Source of the DNA: Myxococcales bacterium | GTDB taxonomy: Bacteria > Myxococcota_A > Polyangia > Polyangiales > Ga0077539 | Length of the DNA: 33,759 nt | Assembly (NCBI GenBank): GCA_013298625.1 | Contig: JAAFIF010000101.1 | Location: forward strand, 1-33,759 | Reading direction: 5' to 3' | In this document: positions 24,810 to 32,063 of the stretch, piece by piece | Position numbering within the stretch: the stretch's first letter is position 1 | Layout: every line of letters begins with the position of its first letter | Position numbers and translations under genes: made by a program | The notes under the pieces: generated by a model | Told to the model about the DNA's origin: nothing | The model's input: only the letters and a program-made list of their open reading frames with translations | Databases searched by the model: none

Positions 24810-25064
24810 TCACCATTGCTCTTCGGCCGGCGGACCCGTGATCGGACCGAACTCGCGCTCGAGCTCGCTCGCGACCAAGCGACTGCGAGTGCGCGCCCTA
24901 TCGCGAGGGCGCAGCTCGAGGACGCGTTCGCGCGGCTACTGAGGCAGAACGTAGATGACCTCGCGCAAGTGCAGCTCGGGGTCGAGCCCGTGCAGCGGAC
25001 AGCGCGCCAGCAACGAGAAGCGTTTCGCGTTCGCGATCGCGTTGTCGTCGCTGACTATGCATGA
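24810..25064 (-). pseudogene. IS66-family transposase, C-terminal remnant
   Basis: On the minus strand, from about 25064 down, the translation reads SDDNAIANAKRFSLLARC then PLHGLDPELHLREVIYVLPQ, the C-terminal domain of IS66 transposases (LHGLDPxAYLRDxxRVLPxWP). A TAG at 24936-24938 stands where the family has Trp. After it the same frame continues with PRERVLELRPRD and ELEREFGPITGPPAEEQW up to a TGA at 24810-24812, again IS66-like. The catalytic DDE core is missing upstream. This is therefore a decayed tail, about 80 codons long, with at least one nonsense change. No element ends were found. Confidence 0.75.
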
Positions 25065-25118
25065 CTCCCGCAACGAACGCCGAGACGCGCTCGACGCTTC
25101 GTGCGAGCGTCGTCGCGA

Positions 25119-27431
25119 ATGCAAACTTCACCATTCTCTCGAAAGCGACTCGCGAAACACCTTCGATGTGCGGCCCTCGTGGTGGCGCCTCTCGTGGCTG
25201 CTGCGTGCGCGACGCCGTCGATGATGGGCGACGCATCCGACGCAACGAGCGCTGACAGCTCGGACATGTCGAACCCCGATCGGCCGACGCCTGCGGACGC
25301 CGACAGCGGAGCGCTGAGCGACACGGGCGTCGTGATCGACAGCGGTATACGCGAAGACACGGGCGTCGACGCCGGCGTGTCGATCGACACCGGCGTGGAT
25401 ACGGGCATCGACACCGGCGTGGATACCGGCATCGATACCGGCGTGGATACTGGGGTGGACACTGGCGTGTGCACGATGGGTACGACGCTGTGCAGCGGCG
25501 CCTGCGTCGACACAGCGACGAGCGTGGCCCACTGCGGCGCCTGCGGAAACGCTTGCCCGATGGGTCAGGTCTGTCGCGCGGGCGCGTGTCGACTCGAGTG
25601 CACCGCCCCGGAGACCACCTGCGGAATGGGGGCTGCGATGGCGTGTCGCAACCTCGCCACGGACCGAAACAACTGCGGGACATGCGGAACTGCCTGCGCC
25701 ATGGGGCAGCTCTGCAACGCCGGTCGATGCGAAACCGATCGGTGCGCCGGCGTGATGTGCGCGCCGTCGGACGCGTGCCACCTTCCGAACGTGTGCGATC
25801 CCGCCGTGGGACGCTGCGCGAATACGAGCCGTTCGGCCGCCACCAGCGCGACTGCGGCCATGCTCACAGGGATGCTCGGCTGCATCGCGGGCGACTCGCC
25901 GCCCGGCTGCAATCGCCAACCGTACGATCGCACGGGCAACTTCGCGGCCGTGGCGAACGGAGCGCGACCGTCGGTCACCAGCGGGACGCTCGCCGGCGAC
26001 GCGCGGCACCAACCGCAGCACGCGAACGACGGAGAGTACGGAAATGGCTCGTCGTGGATCGCCTCCTCGGCGAACGGCTGGATCAAGATCGACCTCGGCC
26101 GATCGGTCCCGATCGAGCGCGTTCGCTTCGGACGTGATCGCCTCAACAACTTCGGCGATCGTGCGATCGGCGCGTACAGCGTTCAGGTCGCCGAGACCGA
26201 CGCAGTCTACATGGAAGGCGACGCCACGAACGACGCGACGGAGTACCGAACAGTGTTCACCGCGCCCGCGGGCGCACCAGGGACGAACCTCGCGATGGGG
26301 CAGTCGGTCAACGTGCTGTTTCCGATCGTCACTGCGAGGTTCATCAAGATCAACGTTGCCTTCGCTGGCGCGTGCATCGACGAGGTCGAGGCCTTCGGCT
26401 GCGATCCGATGACGACGAGCTGCCCGGGGTTGCCAAACCTCGCTTCCACGAGCGCGTGCAACGACGGAAACGCCGCGACGACCGGCGAGGCGTGCTCGCG
26501 TGGCCTCTGCAGCGGAGGAACTGCTTGCCCTCCGACGCAACAAGACTGCGACGGAAACGCAGCGAACATGTGCGAGAGCAACCGGCTCACCGACAACAAC
26601 AACTGCGGCGCCTGCGGCCGCCGCTGCGCGGCAGGAGAGTCGTGCTCGGGCGGCTCGTGCTTCGATGCGTCGCGCGGGACGTTTCGCATCGAGTCGCTTT
26701 CGGCGACCAACTGCGACGCGATCGAGCACAGCGCCACGACGGGCGACGACCGCGGCGGCATCGGCGTGTCATCGACGAGCGTGTTCTACTCGGGTGACTC
26801 GCGCACGGGGCGCTTCGCGCTCGATCTCTCCGCGCCCACGATGTGGGGCACGCGCTACGAAGCGATGGTCAGCGACATCGCCTCGGGCACCCTGTACACG
26901 CTGGGCACGAGCGCGACGACGGCGCTGCCGTTTGGCGGTGGCACCGTGACCCACTTGATCCAGATCGACGGGCTCTCGGGAGCCCTGACGCCGATCGCGA
27001 TCGCGTTGAGCCGATCGATCACCGTCGGAAACAACACGGGGATCTTCTCGGGACGAGGCGCCATCGGGCTTCACGAAGGCACGAACCGCGCGTACGTGAT
27101 CGAGCTGCCGAGCGGCATGGTCAGGGATCTGGGGGCGATGCCTGCAATCCCGCACACAAACTGCGAGAGCTGGGCATACTGGGGAACGCTCGAGTTCTTC
27201 GGCGGGAGCTACTACTTCGACGCCGTCCAGAACAGCACGACGATCACGCGGTACCAGGTGCCGACGAGCGCCGCGACGACGCTCGCGACGTTCGCCAGCC
27301 TCTCGGACATGTGCTCGTTCGTTCTGCTGCCGTCCGCTGGGCGCTGGTACTTCCACCACGAAGGTAGCTCGCAGTTTCGAAGCGGCGACGAGACGCTGGG
27401 CTACTGCGACGCGACGTTCTCGTCGCCTTGA
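25119..27431 (+). CDS. Large Cys-rich lipoprotein with discoidin domain
   Basis: A 770-residue surface protein. A lipobox AAAC (Cys30) ends the signal, which begins with a basic SRKRLAKHLR. An acidic Ser/Asp/Thr linker follows, including seven (V/I)DTG repeats. Two or three modules of the CGxCGxxC type come next (VAHCGACGNACPMGQ, NNCGTCGTACAMGQL). A discoidin/F5-8 type C domain (about residues 275-430) shows SSWIASSANGWIKIDLGRSV and FIKINVAFAGACIDEVEAFG. Another CGACGRRC module and a C-terminal beta-rich region (RYEAMVSDIASGTLYTLG) complete it. It is probably a carbohydrate- or surface-binding adhesin. ATG at 25119 is preferred to GTG at 25101. Confidence 0.88.
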   Translation: MQTSPFSRKRLAKHLRCAALVVAPLVAAACATPSMMGDASDATSADSSDMSNPDRPTPADADSGALSDTGVVIDSGIREDTGVDAGVSIDTGVDTGIDTGVDTGIDTGVDTGVDTGVCTMGTTLCSGACVDTATSVAHCGACGNACPMGQVCRAGACRLECTAPETTCGMGAAMACRNLATDRNNCGTCGTACAMGQLCNAGRCETDRCAGVMCAPSDACHLPNVCDPAVGRCANTSRSAATSATAAMLTGMLGCIAGDSPPGCNRQPYDRTGNFAAVANGARPSVTSGTLAGDARHQPQHANDGEYGNGSSWIASSANGWIKIDLGRSVPIERVRFGRDRLNNFGDRAIGAYSVQVAETDAVYMEGDATNDATEYRTVFTAPAGAPGTNLAMGQSVNVLFPIVTARFIKINVAFAGACIDEVEAFGCDPMTTSCPGLPNLASTSACNDGNAATTGEACSRGLCSGGTACPPTQQDCDGNAANMCESNRLTDNNNCGACGRRCAAGESCSGGSCFDASRGTFRIESLSATNCDAIEHSATTGDDRGGIGVSSTSVFYSGDSRTGRFALDLSAPTMWGTRYEAMVSDIASGTLYTLGTSATTALPFGGGTVTHLIQIDGLSGALTPIAIALSRSITVGNNTGIFSGRGAIGLHEGTNRAYVIELPSGMVRDLGAMPAIPHTNCESWAYWGTLEFFGGSYYFDAVQNSTTITRYQVPTSAATTLATFASLSDMCSFVLLPSAGRWYFHHEGSSQFRSGDETLGYCDATFSSP
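25383..25466 (+). repeat. Seven 12-bp units encoding (V/I)DTG
   Basis: Seven tandem 12-base units of the form (ATC/GTG)-GAY-ACN-GGN encode alternating IDTG and VDTG in the linker of the discoidin lipoprotein. The first five alternate strictly, so the higher-order unit is 24 bases. The third codon positions drift while the peptide is kept, which suggests selection on the protein as well as slippage expansion. Length variation between strains is expected. Confidence 0.85.
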
Positions 27432-27585
27432 CCGACGACGCGACGCGCGCCCGCTCACCGCGACCCGCGGCAACGCCGTCACAACCTCGGGTGACGCGCT
27501 TCCGATCTGCGCGTCTCGTTTTCGTCCACCGCGGTCGTCGGCCGCGTGCAGCGCGCTGGGGGGCCGCGCAGGTCACGGGCGCGCC

Positions 27586-28165
27586 CTAGGCCCCCCCGCG
27601 CTCGCGCGGCGCGCGTGCGGCGCGCGCGATCAACGCCTCGAGCAGCGCGCGGCCCTGCGGCCAATCGCCCAGCGACGACGCGGCGTTGATGTGGCCCGCG
27701 GCTCCGATCGAGACCAGCTCGCTCCCCCACCGAGCGCGCGAAGAGCGCCGCGCGCTCGCTGGACACGTACGGGTCGTCGTCGCTCGCGACCACTGTCGTC
27801 GCGAACGGCAACGGCCGCAGCGACAGCGGAGCAAAGCTCTGCACCGCGGGCAGCGCTGCGGCGTGCGCGTCGATGTCCGCGGGCGCGACGAGCAGCGCCG
27901 CCCGCGGAGCGCGCAGCGTCTCGATGGCCCAGCGCGCGACCAACGAGCACCCGAGGCTGTGCGCCACGAGCACGACCGGCCCCGAGGCCCGCGCGACGCG
28001 AGCTTCGAGGGCCGCGCTCCACGTGGTCCACTGCGGCGCGTCCCAGCTCCTCTGCTCGAGGCGCGCGTCGCCGTACCGCCGCTCCCAGCGCGACTGCCAA
28101 TGATCAGGGCCCGAGCCGCCGAGGCCCGGGATCTGCCAAAGCTCGATCGGCGATCCGCCGCTCAT
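27586..28165 (-). pseudogene. RBBP9-like serine hydrolase, frameshifted
   Basis: The minus-strand frame from ATG 28165 encodes an alpha/beta hydrolase of the RBBP9/YdeN type: IELWQIPGLGGSGPDHWQ, the nucleophile Ser in LVAHSLGCSL, and the acid region ASDDDPYVS. After ALFARSVGE the match stops, but a neighbouring frame continues the family sequence: RWGSELVSIGAAGHINAAS and LGDWPQGRALLEALI up to TAG at 27586. Removing one base in the GTGGGGGAG tract at about 27722-27732 restores a single ORF of about 192 residues. The unshifted product lacks the catalytic His of GHIN. It is either a real inactivating mutation or a sequencing error in the G run. It lies 11 bases after the ECF sigma gene and would share its transcript. 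Confidence 0.8.
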
Positions 28166-28176
28166 CGCTGCGCTGC

Positions 28177-28710
28177 TCACCGCGGCTCGAGCGCGGCGCG
28201 CAGCAGCCGTCGCGCGCGGTGGAGCCGCACCTTCACGTTGGCCTCGGAGATCGCGAGGCGCGAGGCGCACTCCTCCGTGCTCCGCTCTTCGAGCTCGCGA
28301 AGGACGAACACCGCGCGCAGCTCCGGCGGCAACGCGCGGATCGCCCGCGTCAGCGCGTCGAGCAGCTGCGCTCGCTCTGCGGCGCTCTCGGCGCTCGGGG
28401 TCGCGCTCTCAGCGCTCAGCTCGCCCCCGTCGCCCAGCACCCAGCGGCGCGCCGCCCGCTCGTACTTGCGGCACTCGTTGCGGATCACTGAGAAGAGCCA
28501 GGTCGAGAGCCGCGCGAGCCCTCGAAACGACTCGAGCCGAAACGTCACAGTGATCATCGCGTGCTGCACGGCGTCGTCCGCGTCGGCGCGACTGGCGCAC
28601 ACGCGCGAGGCGAAGCGGCGGAGGTCCGGCTCGGAGCGCAGCAGCAGCGATGCGATCGCGTCGGCGTCTCCGCTTCGAGCGCGCTCGCGCAGCGTGGGGT
28701 CGTCGATCAT
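28177..28710 (-). CDS. ECF-type RNA polymerase sigma factor
   Basis: A 177-residue sigma-70 family factor. Region 2 is RFASRVCASRADADDAVQHA and LARLSTWLFSVIRNECRKYE. Region 4 is ALPPELRAVFVLRELEERST, then EECASRLAISEANVKVRLHR and ARRLLRAAL. ATG at 28710 starts eight bases after the stop of the DUF2892 gene; the longer frame to 28767 would overlap that gene. No anti-sigma gene with the usual zinc-binding motif is adjacent, so control is unclear. The arrangement DUF2892 - sigma - hydrolase suggests one transcript starting at the DUF2892 gene. Confidence 0.9.
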   Translation of the reverse strand: MIDDPTLRERARSGDADAIASLLLRSEPDLRRFASRVCASRADADDAVQHAMITVTFRLESFRGLARLSTWLFSVIRNECRKYERAARRWVLGDGGELSAESATPSAESAAERAQLLDALTRAIRALPPELRAVFVLRELEERSTEECASRLAISEANVKVRLHRARRLLRAALEPR

Positions 28711-28717
28711 GCGCGGC

Positions 28718-28942
28718 TCACGAAGCGATTTTTCGACCGGCAAGGTAGCACGCCGGGCAGAAGCCAAACGCGCTGGTGAGCGCGAACATCGCGCCCGCGG
28801 CGATCGCCACCCAGCGCAGCCGCGCGTCGGCGATCCAGAGGACCGCTGCGGCGATCACCGCGAGCGCGGCGAACGCGCGCGCGACGCGCTCGATCGTGGG
28901 GATGTTCTTCTTGTAGATCGCGGTTCCGTACAGGGTGCTCAT
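28718..28942 (-). CDS. DUF2892 (YgaP-type) small membrane protein
   Basis: A 74-residue protein with two hydrophobic segments (VARAFAALAVIAAAVLWIA and WVAIAAGAMFALTSAFGFC). The start NIPTIERVARAF and the end GFCPACYLAG match the inner-membrane DUF2892 domain, which is often fused or adjacent to rhodanese proteins. The CPAC pair could be redox-active or bind a metal. AAGGAG sits seven bases before the ATG at 28942, which fixes the start. It leads the sigma factor and hydrolase genes with spacing of a few bases. Confidence 0.88.
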   Translation of the reverse strand: MSTLYGTAIYKKNIPTIERVARAFAALAVIAAAVLWIADARLRWVAIAAGAMFALTSAFGFCPACYLAGRKIAS

Positions 28943-29591
28943 GGGGTCTCCTTCGTCGGCGCCGTGTGTTGGCGTCGAGCGCTGAGAGCCCCGGGGCGCG
29001 CGAAGGTTACACGCCGCGGACGATTTTCGATCGACCGCTCGACGCGCAGCGAACGAGACGAGGTGCCCCCGCGGCGCGCCCGGCTCGATCGTCGATCATG
29101 CCGATGGAGCGGCGCGCGTGGCGACGTTCGCTGTCCGGTGACGCTTCGCTTCCGAGCGGCTCTCATCCGTGCGAATCGCGTTCGCATCGCTGCGCGCTCG
29201 CCCCCCGCCGACTTCGACGCAAAGCCCACATCCCATCGAACACCGGCTGTATCTCACGTTGCTCGCGTCGTTGCTCGCGGCGCGCTCGCCCGGCTCGTCC
29301 GCACCCGACGGAGCCGCGTATCGCAGCGCGCGCTCCGCGGACAGCGGCGCGCCTGCGCCCGTCGCGATCAGCGCGATCGGCGTTCGGGGCATCGAGCCGC
29401 GGGTCGTGATCGTACAGGCCAACTTCGACTCGCTCCCGTCGCGCCGTAGCGTCGAGCACCCGAGCGCGCGTGCTACGACGGGTGCCGCCCGGACAGTGAG
29501 CGTAAGCGTCCATCGACGCCTCGGTGATCACGGCGTTCGGAGCGGTCGAAGCCCGGACAATGGCGAGCGTCGACTCCGCATTCAACGAGCG
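28943..29591. other. 649-base stretch without a supported gene
   Basis: The promoter of the DUF2892 operon should lie at the left end. Elsewhere both strands have open frames (one in frame with the next plus-strand gene back to 29169, others on the minus strand), but they are Arg/Ser/Ala-rich, lack binding sites and show no motif. A degenerate former gene is possible but cannot be shown. Confidence 0.35.
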
Positions 29592-30584
29592 ATGAATTAC
29601 ACCTCTGGCATGCTCGAGAACGACCTACGCGACTTCGCGGATCTCAAGACGCTGCACGCGGCGTTGCGCTCGCTCCCTTCGACGGTATCGCCCCTGCTCG
29701 TCGTCGATGCGCTGGTGCATCTCTTTACGCTGAACGACACCTCCCTCTCGGTGCTCGCAACGACACTCAAGAAACAGACGCCGGCGCATCTGGCGCTGCT
29801 CGCGCCACGCCTCGAGCACGTGCGCTCGACACGCGTGCTGTTCGTACGCGAGTACCTGCGGGTAGCCGGCGAAGGCTCGTGGCCCGCCGTGATCGACGTG
29901 CTGATGTTGATCACGAAGGTCGGGCGAGACGCTGCGGGGCGGCGCACCGCGCAGACGCTCGCTGCAGACCCGGCCGCCGCGGCCGCCTGCGCGGCTCTCG
30001 TTCGCGGTTGGCCAGGAGACTGGCTCGTCGAGACCGTCGCCGCGGTGCTGGTCTACGTCGAAGGCGACCTCGGCTTCGACGCGCTGGCGCCGCACGTCGA
30101 GCGAATGGGCATCACCGACCTCGAGTTCATCGAGAAGTGGGCGCTCGAGGGCTCGCCAATCAGGGTGCTCGTTCAAGAGCGGCAATCCGCGCGGCGTTCG
30201 CGTTCGAAGGCCGTCGCGTGGGCACGAGCGATCGGCCTGGACGTAGAAGCCTTTCACTTTCACCTCGAGCTCGAGGCCGAGCAGGGCGGCGGCTTTTTGA
30301 TCGACCTCACGGACACGTACGATCCTTGGTTTCAGTGTGAGCTGGTGCGACACGATCGCTCGCTTCCAGAGTACCGATGGCCAACGACACGACTGGGACT
30401 CTTTGGGGGTGCAGATGGGCTTTCCGTCGGTATACCGAACGTGGACGACGTGGGCCCTTGGTTTCGAGCGGCGTCGCAGAAGCTGGGCCTGACATGGAAA
30501 TGGCACGCAGCACACGTGCGCACCTCCGTCCGCGGCAAGGCGCGGAGCCAATTGCTGGCGTACTTCCGAGGAAGCGAGAGGTAA
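29592..30584 (+). CDS. Hypothetical protein
   Basis: A 330-residue soluble protein. The N-terminal two thirds are helical and Ala/Leu-rich, HEAT-like in appearance (LHAALRSLPSTVSPLLVVDA, ALVRGWPGDWLVETVAAVL). The C-terminal third turns beta-like and aromatic (FHFHLELEAEQGGGFLIDL, YDPWFQCELVRHDRSLPEY, RLGLFGGADGLSVGIPNVDD). I know no family with this combination. The ATG at 29592 begins the helical part; the frame is open upstream to 29169 but Arg/Ser-rich and unconvincing there. It stands just before the region of mobile-element remnants and may be cargo of an old island, but its base composition does not differ visibly. Confidence 0.7.
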   Translation: MNYTSGMLENDLRDFADLKTLHAALRSLPSTVSPLLVVDALVHLFTLNDTSLSVLATTLKKQTPAHLALLAPRLEHVRSTRVLFVREYLRVAGEGSWPAVIDVLMLITKVGRDAAGRRTAQTLAADPAAAAACAALVRGWPGDWLVETVAAVLVYVEGDLGFDALAPHVERMGITDLEFIEKWALEGSPIRVLVQERQSARRSRSKAVAWARAIGLDVEAFHFHLELEAEQGGGFLIDLTDTYDPWFQCELVRHDRSLPEYRWPTTRLGLFGGADGLSVGIPNVDDVGPWFRAASQKLGLTWKWHAAHVRTSVRGKARSQLLAYFRGSER

Positions 30585-30734
30585 CTCGCAAACGTTCGAC
30601 GCGAGCCGGTCTTCGGCTGCCATCGGCGCAGACGATACAGGGTCTCACGAGACGCGATCGTGGGCAGTCCGAGCGTCGATGCGAGGTACGCGAGGAGTCT
30701 ACCGCCGGCAGCTGCCCCGAAGCGTGCCAGCGAC

Positions 30735-31067
30735 TCACCCCGCCCAGTGATCGCGCAGCTTCCGCTTCCGTCCGCCCGCTGACGCGAGCCGATCGGTCCA
30801 CTCTCTCGACGCAGTGTCCCCGCCGGCGTGCACGTACGCCACGCGCCCGATGGCCCTCTCCCTCGCTGCGCTCAACGCCGCCTTCGGCGTCGCCGCTTCG
30901 CGCCGACGCGCGACGCGGTCCCACTCACCAAACTCGAGATGCGCCTTCATCTCCTCGAGCAGCGCCCGCTGAAACGCCTCGTCGCTCTCGTGCTCCGTCG
31001 CGATTGAGGCACTGCTGCGCGCCGCGTTGAAGACCGCGAAGCGCGCGGGCTTGTCGCTCGGCGACAT
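30735..31067 (-). CDS. Small hypothetical protein
   Basis: A 110-residue charged protein from ATG 31067 to TGA 30735. Most third codon positions are G or C, as in the neighbouring genes, which supports coding. The middle reads AFQRALLEEMKAHLEFGEWD and the end GGRKRKLRDHWAG. There is no clear binding site before the ATG and no known motif. After the stop another frame on the same strand continues in a protein-like way (AYLASTLGLPTIASRETLYR), so the gene may be a shortened or shifted relic. It sits among recombinase remnants. Confidence 0.4.
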   Translation of the reverse strand: MSPSDKPARFAVFNAARSSASIATEHESDEAFQRALLEEMKAHLEFGEWDRVARRREAATPKAALSAARERAIGRVAYVHAGGDTASREWTDRLASAGGRKRKLRDHWAG

Positions 31068-31097
31068 CGACGCGGTACGGCCGGAGGTGTTTGAGCG

Positions 31098-31502
31098 GTG
31101 TGTCCGGCGGCAACGGTGGTTGACCGAGCGCGAGCTGGTGATGGAGCGCGAAGACTTGATCGAACGCTGCTTGCAGGATCGAGCCGCGTGGCGTTCGCGG
31201 TCGCGACTTCCGCCGAGTGGGCCGCGATCAAACGCGCGGAGCGCTCGGACATCAGCGCAGACGGACACTTCGTGCGAGTGCGCGCGTCGAAGAGGGACAC
31301 GCGGGATCGGGTGGCTCCGATCGCGCGTGGTTGGCGACGGGCTTTGCTGGCGATCGAGCGCTTGTACGCGCAGGGCAAGGAGCCGCAGAGGTTCAAGCCA
31401 TACCTGCACTCGAACAGCATCCGCGACCGGTGGCTCTGCGCGACGTGCAGGAAGTTCGAGCGGTTCTTGTGGAACGACCTTCGCCCCACGTCCGCCCAGT
31501 GA
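31098..31502 (+). pseudogene. Tyrosine recombinase (phage integrase-like) remnant
   Basis: From about 31180 the frame resembles the catalytic domain of tyrosine recombinases: FAVATSAEWAAIKRAERSDI, then HFVRVRASKRDTRDRVAPI (the beta strands with the conserved Lys), and FLWNDLRPTSAQ where the family has LRRTFA or LRHTFA. A stop at 31500-31502 follows at once, so the C-terminal His/Trp and the nucleophilic Tyr are lost. The position of the first catalytic Arg seems to read Glu. Upstream of 31180 no N-terminal core-binding domain is visible. It is most likely an inactive relic of an integrated element. Confidence 0.6.
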
Positions 31503-31743
31503 ATGCGCCGCGACGGCGTCGCGCTCGAGCACCTCAGCGCAGCACGGGTGCCACGCCGACGGGCGAATGATCGATCGCACCTGTGGCCGTGTTGATGCGC
31601 AGGCGAGCGGCGATCGCCTCGCCCGCCTCGAAACTCAGCGGACCTGATCGCAGTGTATCAACGGTGCTCGTGACTGCTCGCCGAAGTGGCATCTCACGCG
31701 CCTACAGCACACCCCGCGCCTGACAGTTTCCCCGCCGAATCAG

Positions 31744-31789
31744 TGCCCAGAGCCGGAATCGAACCAGCGACACGAGGATTTTCAGTCCT
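31744..31789 (-). other. Orphan 3' half of tRNA-Phe(GAA), probable att scar
   Basis: Read on the minus strand this holds the anticodon arm AGGACTGAAAATCCT (anticodon GAA), a variable region, the T arm GCTGGTTCGATTCCGGC with a five-pair stem, and the acceptor 3' strand TCTGGGCA. The similarity ends at the base before the anticodon stem; no D arm or 5' acceptor strand is present, so it cannot be a functional tRNA. Such 3' tRNA pieces are left at the distal end when an element integrates into a tRNA gene. By that logic the element extends rightwards and an intact tRNA-Phe should lie beyond it. Confidence 0.75.
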
Positions 31790-31948
31790 AGCGTGGCGGG
31801 GAGATTGCGTGGGAATTTGCTGGGTGAAGTGAGCGGGCGGAGAGAGAACGTAGCGGGAACGTAGCAAGCGGGGACGGCGGGCGATGGGGTGAGAGAGGAT
31901 TACGCCAGTGCGGCGCCGTGACGGTCGGGGCCGACGCTGACGGAGCGA

Positions 31949-31981
31949 CCGCCATGGCGGAGGTGGCGGCCGCCATGGCGG
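31949..31981. repeat. Two copies of a 12-bp palindrome before the IS91 transposase
   Basis: CCGCCATGGCGG occurs at 31949-31960 and 31970-31981, each a perfect palindrome, with nine bases between. Together they can form alternative hairpins 80-115 bases upstream of the transposase start. The direct repeat AACGTAGC (31847-31854 and 31858-31865) lies further left. These may belong to the terminal (ter) end of the element or to its expression control. Confidence 0.5.
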
Positions 31982-32063
31982 ACCGCCAGGTGTCGCCACG
32001 AGAAGCGCAGCGTTTTCTGCGAGCGCGCGTCGGCATGCAGAGCGCAAGCGCTCGATCGCGGCG

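Noticed and set aside
25383..25466. CRISPR-like array
   Set aside because: The units are contiguous 12-base coding repeats without spacers.
29163..29585. Possible minus-strand gene upstream of the hypothetical gene at 29592
   Set aside because: Two overlapping frames look partly protein-like, but neither contains a motif and no start site is convincing.
31744..31789. Functional tRNA-Phe gene
   Set aside because: The D arm and 5' acceptor strand are missing; sequence beyond the anticodon stem has no tRNA character.
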